Numbered from the stretch's first letter, positions 42,624 to 53,884 are shown. The stretch is 64,000 bases of DNA from Rhizomys pruinosus (GCA_009823505.1 VZQC01000265.1:5046876-5110875), one strand, 5' to 3'. Numbers and translations: made by a program. The notes: generated from the sequence alone by a model not told the origin.

Positions 42624-42858
42624 GGGCTGGAGAGATGGCCTAGCGGTTAAGAGCGCCGACCACTCTTGCAGAGGACCCGGGTTCGATCCCCAGCACCCAC
42701 ATGGCGGCCAAGAGCCGTTTGAAACTCCAATTCCAGGAGAACTCCAGTTCCAGGGGAATCCGACACCCTCTTCTGACCTCCGCGGCATTGCACGACACGG
42801 GTGCACAAACTTGCATGCAGACAGTACATTCATACACATACAGAAATAAATAAAATTA
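42624..42858 (+). mobile_element. B2 SINE, young subfamily
   Basis: ggggctggagagatggccta, B box ggttcgatcccc, ccaagagccgtttgaaactc, cgcggcattgcacgacacgg. Matches 14043-14272 almost base for base by eye. Confidence 0.95.
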
Positions 42859-43169
42859 ATTAAAAAAATTTTTAAAGAATAAGCTCTAATCAAATTTTCA
42901 CCAAATAATCATAATTTGCACCCTTCAGAGATCCATCCACCTTTCTGACAGGACCAGCCTCCCACACTTTACAAAGAAATGTGTTCATTCAAATAATCAG
43001 ATCCTTCAGCCAAGCAGGGGTTTGAAACAACCATTCAGTCCCTCCCTGCCTTGAAGGACGGCATCATATGCAGTGAACAAAAAGGTAATACTCAGGCACT
43101 GTTTTCCTCCTGGTAGGCAGAGCTCAGGATTAAGTCCATTTTCATTCAGAATGGGCACTTAGACCAGAG

Positions 43170-43395
43170 AACAGAAAAGAAAGTGGACTTTGGAGTCCAG
43201 TCAGGAGGGGTTGGGTTTTTAAGTTTGGCTCTGTAGCTTCCTAACTACATGAACCTAATAATAGAGTTATCTTTAAAAATGGGGCTAATAACCCTGAGAG
43301 AGTAGGGGTTTGTTCTGGAGGATTGGGTGCAATTATTTAGATAAAGTATGACTGTTTAAATGAGTTGAGCTGTCACTCAGTAAATGTCCGTTACC
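43170..43395 (+). mobile_element. MIR SINE
   Basis: agtggactttggagtccagt, aagtttggctctgtagcttc, atggggctaataaccctgag, tttaaatgagttgagctgtc, cagtaaatgtccgttac follow MIR from the B box region to the 3' end. Confidence 0.7.
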
Positions 43396-44637
43396 TCTTC
43401 TGCTTCCCCCCTACCCTGCTGAGACATGGAACTGTTGGGCTATGCTGGGGGAGGGGCACTCAGTGGTTCATTTTCCTTTTTTAAGGCAAAAGATCATGTT
43501 GAAGACAGGAAGAAACAAGGTCCCTATTGGCCTCACCTTTTCTATGGAGTGACTACAATTCTTCCTTCTCCTACTTAAAAAGCCAATGTCCATCTATCTG
43601 CTTCCATGTTATTTGGTCACTCTGTCAGCCTGGGAATGAATGTTTGCTCCATCTGTATGGAAGATGGAAACCAGGCCTCAAGAAGATTTACTCTGATATG
43701 GCGCCTTTCCGAAGTGGAACGGGTGTGTCCAACACTTATGGGACAGGATAAGTAAGAAGTGGTGGGGTCTGGCTTGCCCATGGCAGGGCGATGCTCCTTC
43801 ATTAAGCAAGGAATCAGTACAAGCCCTGGCAAGTCCCCATCAGAGTTATAAGAATACAGATGATTCTTCAGTCCAATCACCTGGAATTAGTTCATTCTCA
43901 GTCACAGAGCCTTCTTCCCCTCCTAGATTGCCATTTGAGTACCCAACCATCAGCCTCACTAAGGCCTTGTCCTATCCCTACACTGAGGCGTCATCTTATC
44001 TCACCACAGATCCCATGCTCTTCACTTCTGAGAGGTTCCCCAAGATGAAAGAAGGCTAAGGACAGGGGCCCCTGGGAGGGGTGTCTGAGCTGCTGACACA
44101 AAACAAGTGCTGACACTGGAAAGTACCGATGCTCAACCAAGAGCCACTTCCCACAGATGACAGCTGGGCTTGAGGTTTGTTTCTTGGATTTGGTCCAGAC
44201 TCCTGAAGCCCAGTCTCACCTGTCTTTCCCTGTCTTGGTTTCCTAGCAAGTGGGAAGTTACTAACAACAAAGGGAAATTGCTACCTACTTCCCAGCCAGT
44301 CATCACTGTAAGTTTGCGTGAGTTGACCAACTTCATAATGCTGTGAAATTTAATTAGTATTTACTGTGTACTCTGAAATGAAAGGTGCTCAAATTATGTA
44401 GAGCTAAGGCAATCAATAGGGCATTCTGGGTTATTCTGCAGTAAGGTGTCAATGGAGTGTTTGTTCTTTTAGCTTGTGGACTGAACTTTCATTTTTGTTC
44501 AGGTTGAAATGTGGGTTATGATTATTTTATTTTTTCTCTTTATAAATCAAAGTTTGAGGCATGAACAGCTGTGTTGGAATACAAAACCCACCACTCCCAG
44601 TTGAAATGTTCAGCGTAGTGATTTAAAAATGAAATGA
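43396..44637. other. SINE-free single-copy stretch of 1.24 kb
   Basis: No repeat recognised. Frames of up to 87 codons have no family resemblance. Confidence 0.45.
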
Positions 44638-44638
44638 G

Positions 44639-44855
44639 GGGACCAGAGAGATGGCTCAGTGGTTAAGAGCACTGGCTGCTCTTGCAGAGGCCCAGGTTTG
44701 GTTCCCATCGCCCATATGGCAGCAAACAACCATCCATAACTCCAGTTCCAGAGGATGAAACACCTTCTTCTGGCTTTCATGGGCACTGGACACATGACTA
44801 CACTTACATATATACAAGCAAAAGATTCACATAAAATAAAAATAAAATTTTAAAA
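44639..44855 (+). mobile_element. B2 SINE, older
   Basis: ggggaccagagagatggctc, ggtttggttcccatcgccca, aactccagttccagaggatg and an A-rich tail. Confidence 0.9.
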
Positions 44856-45840
44856 ATGATAGCAAACATCTCTTAGATTCAAATATATTTGTACAATGTC
44901 AACTAAGGAGGTATTATCTAGGTTTTTTGTTTTTGTTGTTTTGTTTTGAACAAAAGAAGGCAAATGGCACGATTGTATGTCTATGAAATCCTGCTCAACT
45001 TGAATCCTGGAAGTTGTCTTTGCCTCTAGTTTCATTTTAGACTCACTTGAGAAACACTGGCTTCTATTTACTCTTAGATCCCTTATTCTTTACCTCTCTG
45101 CTCCAATTGAGAACACAAAAAGGACCAGTTCGCAATAATCACTTGAGATGAGCCATCCCCAGAGCCACTGAAGTGGGCTCTTCCCCCTGATGAGAAGCAG
45201 CACGAAGAGGAGGAAGTGGGTACACCAGGTGGAACCGGGACTGCTGCGGGGGTGACTGATTCCATCAGCACTGTCAGCACCCACAGAGCCATGAAGGCAG
45301 AACGGAGCCCGTGTAGGGCTCTGTAAGAAAGCTCCCCTATCTGTAACCATCAGGAGGGCTGTCAGCCAAGTCCCTGCACTGTGTGCAGATCCTCAGCGCT
45401 GTCAGTCTCATTGCAAGCTTTGAAGTCTGGCAACTGTTTCTTGTCAGCCAGAAGTCTCTGCCTCTTCACACCTTCTAGCTGTTCCCCTCACTGCCATGAT
45501 TCCATCCAAATTTTTCTTGGGAGGTCCCTATTATACTCTGCTTCCGTGAGAATGTAATTCCCAATGGTGGGATATCCAAAGTTCGGGTTACACCCTTATA
45601 AACAAAAGCAAAACACAAGTATCGTTATCATCATCCAAATAATTCAGTGCATATGAGTTTCCATATCTTGAAGTCTGGGGTTTGCAATCTTTGACAATGC
45701 TTTTCTGTGGCTTTCTTTGGTATCTTTTTCCTTATTCTTCCCAATAATAACAATCTACTGACAACCAGCTCACCAAGTATTTGTAGGCAATTTCTCTGTC
45801 TTATAAATTTATCTTCATAGCAATTAAAAGAGCAATCTCA
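44856..45840. other. SINE-free single-copy stretch of 1 kb
   Basis: No repeat or supported gene. Holds two overlapping minus-strand frames at 45083-45350 with no recognisable domain. Confidence 0.45.
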
Positions 45841-45841
45841 G

Positions 45842-46125
45842 CCTGGGCATGGAGGGGCATACCTGTGATCCCAGCAATTGAGAAGGGAGGCAGGAGGATC
45901 AAGAGTTCAAAGTCACGCTCAGCTACACAGCAAGTTTGAGGCTGATCTGGGCACAAAGGAGAAAAGTGAAAGGGGCCAGGTGCGGTGGCACATGCCTTTA
46001 ATCCCATCACTCTGGAGGCAGAGACAGGCGGATCTCTCTGTGAGTTCAAGGTCAGCCTGGTCTACAGAGTGAGTTCCAGGCCAGCTGGAGCTATACGGAG
46101 ACCGTGTCTCAAAAACACCAAAAGA
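45842..46125 (+). mobile_element. Two B1-type SINEs in tandem
   Basis: An older B1/B4 copy covers 45842-45962 (cctgggcatggaggggcata, gatcaagagttcaaagtcac). A younger B1 covers 45974-46125 (ggccaggtgcggtggcacat, gagaccgtgtctcaaaaaca). Confidence 0.88.
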
Positions 46126-46444
46126 AAAAAGAAAGATGAAAGACACAGTCTGAAACTCTTCATCTAAAATGATGGACAAAGTGCTTCAAAAGCATCTAGG
46201 CCTGTTGACTCTCTGAGGAACCCCGGGATCGATCCTGAGGCTCTACTCTGCCTCTCTCACTCCCCTACTGCTCAACTGCCCTAGGGTGAGGTGTGAGACA
46301 CAGACCTACTGCCAGAAGTTCAAGTTAGCCATGACAATTCTCCATGGAATCAGACAGAAGACTGGCATAATATCTTGTAGCAGTTAGTGACCATGGGGTT
46401 GAAAAAGTTAACAAGATTTGGAATTTGTCTGAGTGAGCTTAACA
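46126..46444. other. Single-copy stretch, no feature seen
   Basis: No repeat recognised. Confidence 0.45.
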
Positions 46445-46450
46445 GTTAAC

Positions 46451-46583
46451 TCCTAGCACTCAGGAGGCAGAGGCAGGCGGATCTTTGTGAGTTCAAGGCC
46501 AACCTGGTCTACAGATTGAGTTCCTGGACAGCAGGGACTATAGGGAGACCCTGTCTAGAAAAAGACCAAAAAAAAAAAAAATT
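46451..46583 (+). mobile_element. 5'-truncated B1 SINE
   Basis: Starts in mid-head (tcctagcactcaggaggcag) and ends gaccctgtctagaaaaagac with an A run. The flanks agttaac (46444-46450, 46584-46590) are a probable short target duplication. Confidence 0.9.
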
Positions 46584-46774
46584 AGTTAACAGCCAAGAAA
46601 GGTCAATGCCTGTCCTGTGAGGTGTTGGACAGAGTCTGCTAAGAATGGTGGCTTTTCACAATTTTGTGTTTTACCAATCATTTTGGGAAGTTAAAAATTC
46701 TCAAAGGCCCATTTACCTCACAAATTGCTGTACGGCAATGTAAAATTAAACTCATGTATGTGTCAGACAAAAGA

Positions 46775-46857
46775 TTTTGTGGTATTGGGGATCAAATCTA
46801 AGGTTTTGTGCATGTCAGGAATGCAGCTGACCACTGAGCTATATCCCTAGTCCTCTT
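46775..46857 (-). mobile_element. ID-type SINE
   Basis: ggtattggggatcaaatcta, tgtgcatgtcaggaatgcag, accactgagctatatcccta. Confidence 0.8.
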
Positions 46858-46891
46858 ACATGTGTTTATTGGGTGAAAAAAGAAGGATGTG

Positions 46892-47039
46892 GCCGGGCAT
46901 GGTGGCGCATGCCTTTAATCCTAGCACTTGGGAGGCAGAGGCAGGTGGATCTTTGTGAGTTCAGGCCAGCCTGGTCTACAGAGTGAATTCCAGGACAGCT
47001 GGGGCTACAGGGAGACGCTGTCTCAAAAAGACCAAAAAA
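46892..47039 (+). mobile_element. B1 SINE, young, with target duplication
   Basis: gccgggcatggtggcgcatg to gacgctgtctcaaaaagacc, A tail. Flanked by agaaggatgtg at 46881-46891 and 47040-47050. Confidence 0.95.
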
Positions 47040-47050
47040 AGAAGGATGTG

Positions 47051-47631
47051 AAGTAGTTCACCAAAATGGTCAGAGGACCAAACACACTACAGGCCAAAGT
47101 CTTGGTCTAAAAGAAAATGATGCTGTAGGATCTGATACTGCTGTCTGAGGTGAAGTTGGTGCCCAGCTTCTGTCTGATCTGGATATGTTTGTAAGCAGTG
47201 CAGCTGGGGCAGCAGACTTCAGAAACAAAAGCTTCAGCTGGCGAGGAGAAATCAAAATAATCCCTATTAACTTCCCATTATCTTAAAAATTAGAAACTCT
47301 AATGAAAGGCTTCTAAGTGAGCTGAGCAGCAGGAGGCCACCTCTGAGGGACGCTGCCTTCTGTGAGGATGTCTCTGTCCTCACCATGGGCAAGCTGAGTG
47401 CTGAGTGCCACAGAGCCATTTCCCTGGAAGCAACCTAGATTGAGTCTAGACCTCAGGACTTGGAAACTATAATGAAGAGGTAGACAGCAGCCGGGAGTCA
47501 GTCAGGCTGGCATGGAAGGAGAGCCTGTGTCTTTGTCTTTCACCATGACTCTGGTTACTTGTGCTTAAAATTTTCGGACTCTCCCCACCCTTCTCCTCCT
47601 CCTTTTCCTCCTCTTCCTTTTACCTCCTCTC
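47051..47631. other. Single-copy stretch, no feature seen
   Basis: No repeat recognised. It becomes C/T-rich before the B4 that follows. Confidence 0.45.
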
Positions 47632-47788
47632 AGGAAACCCAAACTGGCCTCAAATTCACTATGTAGGTAAGGATAACCTTGAACTTCTCATCCTCCTGGG
47701 GAGTACAGGTGTGTGTCACCATATGTTTACGGAGGGTTGAACTCAGGGTGTGCTAAGCAAGCACTCTAGCAACTACATGCTCAGCCTC
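47632..47788 (-). mobile_element. B4 SINE
   Basis: B1-like part (ctggcctcaaattcactatg, accttgaacttctcatcctc) followed by a reversed ID part (gggttgaactcagggtgtgc, taagcaagcactctagcaac). Confidence 0.78.
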
Positions 47789-47850
47789 AGATTTAGATTC
47801 TTTTAAGTGTAGTGCTGACTGAAGACAGGGAAACTTCTTGTAAAGGACTT

Positions 47851-47945
47851 CTTTAGATGGCTTATGCCAGACATCCCAGCATTTGAGAGGCTGAGGCAGG
47901 ACATGCTGCCAGTTGGAGGCGAATCTGAGCTATTAAACCTCTCTT
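47851..47945 (+). mobile_element. B1-like fragment
   Basis: tggcttatgccagacatccc, gcatttgagaggctgaggca and ggaggcgaatctgagct. Confidence 0.6.
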
Positions 47946-47951
47946 AAAACC

Positions 47952-48185
47952 TGGGGCTGGAGAAATGGCTTAGAGGTTAAGAGCACTGACTGCTCTTGCA
48001 GAGGACCCGAGTTCGATTCCCAGCACTCACATGGTGTCTAAGAACCGTCTTTAACTCCAGTTCCAGGGGAATCCGACACTCTTCTCTGACCTCCAAGGCA
48101 TTGCATGACACGGGTGCACAAACCTACATGCAGACAGTACACTCATACACATAAAAAACAAAACAAAACAAAACAACAACAAAAA
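47952..48185 (+). mobile_element. B2 SINE
   Basis: ctggggctggagaaatggct, gagttcgattcccagcactc, ggaatccgacactcttctct, (AAAAC)n tail. Confidence 0.93.
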
Positions 48186-48189
48186 AACA

Positions 48190-48388
48190 TGGAGCATCTG
48201 GAGAGATGGCTCATCAGTTAAGAGCACTGGCTGTGCTTGCAGAGGACCCAGCACCCATGTGTCAGACAGCAACTGTCCATAACTCTAGTTCCACGGGATC
48301 TTATTCTGGCCTCCATGGGTATTTCATGCACATGGTGCACATGTATACATGCAGGTCCTCATACACATAAAATTGAACCACAAATAAA
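48190..48388 (+). mobile_element. B2/B3 SINE, older
   Basis: atctggagagatggctcatc, with part of the B box region deleted (gaggacccagcacccatg), then gtgcacatgtatacatgcag and an A-rich end. Confidence 0.87.
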
Positions 48389-48457
48389 AATGAAACCCCT
48401 CTTTGACCTCTATGACAAGACTGAGTTCTCATCATATTCCAGGTTGAGGAATATTTT

Positions 48458-48617
48458 TTTTTTTTTTTTTTTTTTTTTTGAGACAGGGTCTCCCTGTAGC
48501 CCCAGCTGTCCTGGAACTCACTCTGTAGACCAGGCTGGCCTTGAACTCACAAAGATCCGCCTGCCTCTGCCTCCCAAGTGCTAGGATTAAAGGTGTGGGC
48601 CACCATGCCCAGCCAGA
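48458..48617 (-). mobile_element. B1 SINE, young, with target duplication
   Basis: T run, gagacagggtctccctgtag to gggccaccatgcccagcc. Flanked by perfect ttgaggaatatttt at 48444-48457 and 48618-48631. Confidence 0.95.
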
Positions 48618-48631
48618 TTGAGGAATATTTT

Positions 48632-49990
48632 AAGAGGAGTTAGTTGGAGACTGCTTATTTTCCTCTGGCTATGCACAGCTATGGAAACACACTTTTCACA
48701 GATCTGGCAAATCGTTTCTATTAGGTTATTAAAAAAGGTCACATACCCCCAGCCTCCAGATAAAAAGGCACATGAGGCTTAAATCATGCCAGGAACAAGA
48801 TTTACTTCCATGTGGAATTACCAGCAAGGGCTGCCTGCAGACACGTAGTGGAACCGGACAGCATGGCTGGCAGAGGGGGGAGGAAGATGGTGCCTGGGGC
48901 CTACCCACTTATAGCCATGGGGCAGGCCTCAGGTACAGAGGAAGTGGTCAGAAGATTGACAGCCTCTGGAGGAAATGGGCTTCTGTGTCCCTTGGGATTC
49001 TGGGAAGCCCAGACCTAACAGTTTCCACTGTTTCTAACTTCTTACATTATTACATCTCAACTGCTCTGCACTATATCTTAGTACCCCATGGCCCAACTGT
49101 ACAGTCTCGTCTTAAGACCTTCAGCAAAGAATATGCCCAGCAGCACACATGGTGCTTCCCTGACACTCCTATTGAACACAGGGGAGATTGATCATTAGGC
49201 AATAATGCTGTGCTGTTATTATTACCCTGATGTGTAATAAATCTGTGTGTTTATCACATAAATTAAGACCAGGCCCTATTTTCACTTTTCAACCTGCCAA
49301 TAGTTTTATTGTAACAGCTCAGAGATGTGAGTTTTCCTTCTTAGCACAGTAGAGAAAGCTGTGAAACTTGGAGAAGGAAAGGATACTTCTAAGCCATTGC
49401 ACTGCAGGTACAGTACAGTAAGCCTACTCATCAGGACCAACACCTAACATTTTTGTGCTTCAGAGCATTAGGAGAACTGTGAGGCCTTACAAGGACCAAG
49501 AGAATTCATTTGAATTCATTTCCCTATCAATGGTACCTTGCTGAGCTGACCTTCCTCCTACTGCAGACATATAGACAGACTTGCTTTCTATGATAAACCT
49601 GAGCTGATAGTAAGATCACAAAGTGGCTCTGGAAATCATTAAAGTCAGCAGATGAGCTTTGGTGAGATTCTCCCATAGGCTGAGAATGTGCTAATCTGTC
49701 TATTTTGGCAACTACCGCTCCGAGTGAAGAGGGGGAGCTGAGAAACCCTACATCCCCCAGGAGGACATGATCTGTTTCAGGCGTCTAAGAGAGACACCCT
49801 GGCTTTTTTCTTTCACACCACACACCCCAATTGCCCTAGGCAAGAAAAGCCCTTGAGTCATACTTGCTCTGCTCCTGAGCACAGTCAAAGTCCAAGCCAG
49901 GTCTTTAATTGAAAGCTCTGTGTACCTGACGCTTCGTTGATTATTTTTAATTTCTGTCAAAAGTTCTTCTCCTTGATAGCAAATTCAATT
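48632..49990. other. SINE-free single-copy stretch of 1.36 kb
   Basis: One of the longest repeat-free stretches. A 139-codon frame at 48772-49191 is followed about 50 bases later by aataaat. It has no recognisable domain, no splice signals and a frame overlap at 48812-49018, so I do not call a gene. Confidence 0.4.
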
Positions 49991-50027
49991 TCTAGTGTCT
50001 ATTTTTAGAATATAGCCCTTCCTCTTT

Positions 50028-50243
50028 AAATTTTATTTTATGTGTATGAGTGTATTGCCTGCACACAATGAAGTGCACCCATGTTGTACAATGCCTATGG
50101 AGGTCAGAAGAGAATGTCAGTTGGATCTCTTGAAACTGGAGTTGTGGATGGGTGTTAGCTTCCATGTGGGAATGGGAATTTTAACCCTGGTCTTCTGCAA
50201 GAGTAGCCATTGCTGTTAACTGCTGAGCCATCTCTCCAGCCCC
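50028..50243 (-). mobile_element. B2/B3 SINE
   Basis: ttttatgtgtatgagtgtat, cttgaaactggagttgtgga, gctgagccatctctccagcc. Confidence 0.9.
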
Positions 50244-50261
50244 TTTACTTCTTTTTAAGTT

Positions 50262-50568
50262 GGGCTGAGGAGATAGCTCAGTGAGTAAAGTGCTTGGGGC
50301 ACACGCATAAGGACATGAATTTGAATCCCCAGAACTCACATAAAACCAGAAGCTTACGTCTATAATCTCAGCGGTCCCACAGCAAGATGGGAGGTGGGAA
50401 CAGAAGAGTCCCCAGAACTTTGTTGGCCAGCTAGATTGGCATATACAGTTGCAAGCAACAAAGAGACAGATCCTGTCTCAAACAATGCAGAAATTGAGCA
50501 CTGAATCTGAGGTTGTTTCCTGACCGAGCACCAGGCACAGCATGCATGTGAACCCAGCCTCCTCACAC

Positions 50569-50611
<43 letters not shown>
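50262..50611 (+). mobile_element. B3 SINE ending in (CA)n
   Basis: tgggctgaggagatagctca, gaatttgaatccccagaact, a B1-like middle (tctataatctcagcggtccc, gacagatcctgtctcaaa), then a 3' part leading into (CA)n at 50573-50611. Confidence 0.8.
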
Positions 50612-50614
<3 letters not shown>

Positions 50615-50788
50615 TGCACACACACAGTGCTAGTCACTCAATATTTCTTAAGCTTGTGGTTACTAAGCTTTCATCTGTCTTTTTCTTCCATCTTTCCCCC
50701 GGCATGCCTGAATTTTGTCTGTGACACGCCCACACAACTGAGCTCAATATACAGGTGTTGATTAACCAACTTCCAAATTGTCTTCTTT

Positions 50789-50998
50789 GGGGCTGGAAAG
50801 GTGGCTCAGAGGTTAAGAGCACTTGTTGCTATTGCAGAGGACCCAGGTTCACTTCCTAGCATCTACATGGTGGCCCCCAACCATCTATAACTCAAGTTCC
50901 TGGGGATGGAATGCCCTCTTCTGGTCTCTGTGGGCACCAGGCACACACATGGCACACATACATACATTTAGGCAAACATATACACAAAATAAAAATAA
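50789..50998 (+). mobile_element. B2 SINE
   Basis: ggggctggaaaggtggctca, gcagaggacccaggttcact, gccctcttctggtctctgtg, A-rich tail. Confidence 0.9.
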
Positions 50999-51035
50999 AA
51001 TTTTTTTGTGGTTGTGTTTGGGGAGATTGTTTCCT

Positions 51036-51180
51036 TTCATTTGGTCTTTTTGAGACAATGTCTCCCTGTAGCCCCAGCTGGCCTGGAACTAAGTACATAA
51101 ACCACATTGGCCTCAATCTCACAGAGATCCACCTGCCTCTGCCTCCCAAGTGCTAGGATTAAAGGGGTGCAATACCATGT
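51036..51180 (-). mobile_element. B1 SINE
   Basis: ggtctttttgagacaatgtc, tgtagccccagctggcctgg, cccaagtgctaggattaaag. Confidence 0.9.
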
Positions 51181-51199
51181 GTACCCAAATAAACTTTTT

Positions 51200-51412
51200 T
51201 TTCTTTACTTTTTATTTTATGTGTATGAATGTTTTGCCTGTGTGTATGTAAGTACACTTCTGTGGTGTAATGCTTAAGGAGGGCAGTTCCAGGATCTCCT
51301 GGAACTAGAGTTAGGGATGCTTATTAGCTGCCATGTGGGGGCTGGGAACTGAACCCAGGTCCCCTACAAGAGCATCCAGTACTCTTAACCACTGAGCCAT
51401 CTCTCCAACTCC
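51200..51412 (-). mobile_element. B2/B3 SINE
   Basis: ttattttatgtgtatgaatg, gaactgaacccaggtcccct, cactgagccatctctccaac. Confidence 0.9.
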
Positions 51413-51461
51413 CCAAAATAAAATCTTTGCAAACAATTGTTTTTCAGCTCCTTCGGCAGCC

Positions 51462-51617
51462 ACCAGGTCTGTCCCCCTAGCTCGCCGCCATCTTGTGCTG
51501 CCCTGACATTCCCACCAGGTCTGTCCCCCTAGCTCGCCGCCATCTTGTGCTGCCCTGACATTCCCACCGGGTCTGTCCCCCTAGCTCTCTGCCATCTTGT
51601 GCTGCCCTGACATTCCC
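51462..51617. repeat. 52-bp minisatellite, three copies, with YY1-like motifs
   Basis: Three head-to-tail 52-base units start at 51462, 51514 and 51566, each beginning accaggtctg or accgggtctg and ending ctgacattccc. Each has one (t/c)gccatcttg core, at 51484-51495, 51536-51547 and 51588-51599. Reversed, this is the CAAGATGGCGGC-type YY1 site. Units 1 and 2 look identical and unit 3 has a few changes. A partial fourth start (actggtcctatg) follows, and aaaatggcc at 51642-51650 is a further YY1-like core in the other orientation. Confidence 0.93.
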
Positions 51618-51650
51618 ACTGGTCCTATGACTTTCCGCAGCAAAATGGCC

Positions 51651-52318
51651 AACTTCCCTGATAACTGCCTTGGCAAAGCCTCACATACTCCTTTTCTCCA
51701 TAGAAAATAATGTACTTTTTGTTCAAGTCTCATTTGTTAGGTGCAAATACAAAGACAGAGAACTTCATTCTTCTACTTTCAGTATTCTCATAAATTCCAT
51801 TTTTTTCTCTTATTTCCCTTTCTAATATATTCTACCTTTAGTTAGTCTGTAACAAGCTAGATCAGTGGGAACTCTGAAAAAACCGAGATAATAATTTCTG
51901 AATCCATTTTGAATTTGGGATATACGTCTTCAGCTTAAATTAATATTGTAAATTTACTGGCAGTGTGTTTTCTACTTTTTAGACTGTACTATTTTTCTTT
52001 GAGCAAGTTTGGTGTCTGGTTTAACAAGTCATCAAAATGAAAAGGACAATTTTTTTTTATTTGTTTATTTTTAAGGGATTCTACAATATAATGACACAGT
52101 TGTTTGCATATAACATTGATGTTACTCAGTTTGTCATACAATTAGATAACTGGTACATTTTGCAAGTATCTATGTCCAAATTTTGAACAACCCAAGGTTC
52201 CCATAGTCCAGTTGGAGAAGCTTGTATGCACAGGCATGTTGATCAATTAGGAGTCCAGACTATATTCCTGTAGTCTCATGATTCACCCCTATCTCTACGC
52301 AGGAAAAGGACCATTTTA
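51651..52318. other. Single-copy stretch, AT-rich
   Basis: No family recognised. It might belong with the minisatellite to an unrecognised element, but nothing here proves it. Confidence 0.4.
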
Positions 52319-52330
52319 AACTCCTTTTCT

Positions 52331-52584
52331 TTTTTTTTTATTAATTAATTTTATTTATTTTTGTATGTGTATGAATGTATTGTCTGCATGCAAGTTTGTG
52401 CACCCGTGTCGTGGCAACGCTGCGGAGGTCAGAAGAGGGTATCGGATTCCCCTGGAACTGGAGTTCTCGTGGAATTGGAGTTTCAGACGGTTCTCGGCCG
52501 CCATGTGGGTGCTGGGGATCAAACCCGGGTCCTCTGCAAGAGCGGTCGGTGCTCTTAACCACTAGGCCATCTCTCCAGCCCCTT
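52331..52584 (-). mobile_element. B2 SINE, young, with target duplication
   Basis: Full-length minus-strand B2 of the local subfamily, flanked by perfect aactccttttct at 52319-52330 and 52585-52596. Confidence 0.95.
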
Positions 52585-52839
52585 AACTCCTTTTCTAACT
52601 TTAGCTCTATTCTACTATTGCTCCTACACTTACTGGTGTCCTAACACCATGTTTGTGCCCACACATGAGTGTGAGCGTACACATGCACACACACACACAC
52701 AGCACAGCAACAAGGAAGACAAATGAAGTCCTTCTTTGCATTCCCCTTAGGTTGTGTCACTGTTTGGAAGTTACTGGTTCTTATCAAGAATCAGACATGG
52801 AGAGTAGGGAGTTTATATAAGCCCAAGGCTTGAGTCTGT

Positions 52840-53157
52840 GTGGTGTGTGTGTGTGTGTGCATGAATGTGGGTGCACATATGTTCACATTGGTGTGGAGGC
52901 CAGAAGTCAACTTTGGGTGTTATTTCTCAGAAGCTGTCCACCTAGTTTCCTTAGACACGGTCTCTTACTGGGACCTGGTGTTCCTTGATTAGACTAGGTT
53001 GGGAAGCCCTAGGGATGTGCCTCTCTCTACCCTCAGCCCTTAGATTACAAGTGTTGGCCACTATGCTGGGCTTTTTACATGGGTGCTATGGATTGAACTC
53101 AGGTCCTCATGCATTCACAGCAAGAACTTTACTGATTGAGTCACCACCCCATCTCCT
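52840..53157 (-). mobile_element. B3 SINE
   Basis: (GT)n start, ggaggccagaagtcaacttt, ggtctcttactgggacctgg, gattacaagtgttggccact, gaactcaggtcctcatgcat. Confidence 0.85.
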
Positions 53158-53191
53158 TGAATCTTTCTTTTTAAAAAAAAATAACCAGCTA

Positions 53192-53863
53192 CACCTCACC
53201 TACCTGGAAATACTGTGTAGCAGTGATAGCCATATGCCTGTATATCCCAAATCTAATTGACTATTGGCTCTCTCCTTGGAGTAATAACCCATGGCTGATG
53301 CCACAAGCTTACATCCTCTAGTGGTTAGGAGATGTTATAAGCCACAGTAAGACCCTGTCATATTTTACAGAGAAAACATAATTCATGGATTAACATACCA
53401 TACAAACACCTGTGTCTATACCAAGTAACCTACCATAACAATTAGTACTGTTTAAATACCTATATATCTAATTACTTGTGCTTCATTAGTAGGATTGAAA
53501 GGTTATTCATGGACAAACTGTCAGCCCATGAAAGGAAACAGCCAGAATTGACCAGAGCCCAAGACAATAACTCCAGAGAAAGTAGACTGTTTTGCTTCTC
53601 GTCCACCTCTGCCCGTTTTCTAAGCCTAGGGAACAATCTGCGGAAGAGGGGGCGTGGTAGAACGTAAGGGCTGCGATTGGGGTGAATGACGAAACTACAG
53701 CAATATAATCTGGACACTCATCTGATCAACTTGATTGAACATACAAGCCCCCCCAGCTGGATGGTGGGACCCATGGGCCATGTGGGTTTGGGCACAACTG
53801 CTTGCAAATTGGTTTTATATGAAGGGTGCTTGTACTCATAAATTATTACTTATTGTTAAAAAA
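53192..53863 (+). repeat. Unrecognised ~670-bp dispersed repeat, copy B
   Basis: Second copy of the repeat at 1509-2187, collinear from cacctcacctacctgg to ttattacttattgttaaaaa. It has its own small insertions and deletions, so this is not a recent segmental duplication. It keeps a GC-rich gaagagggggcgtgg stretch (53642-53656). It ends in an A run. No clear target duplication and no long open frame. Confidence 0.75.
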
Positions 53864-53884
53864 TGGAAAAAAATAAAGAAGTAA

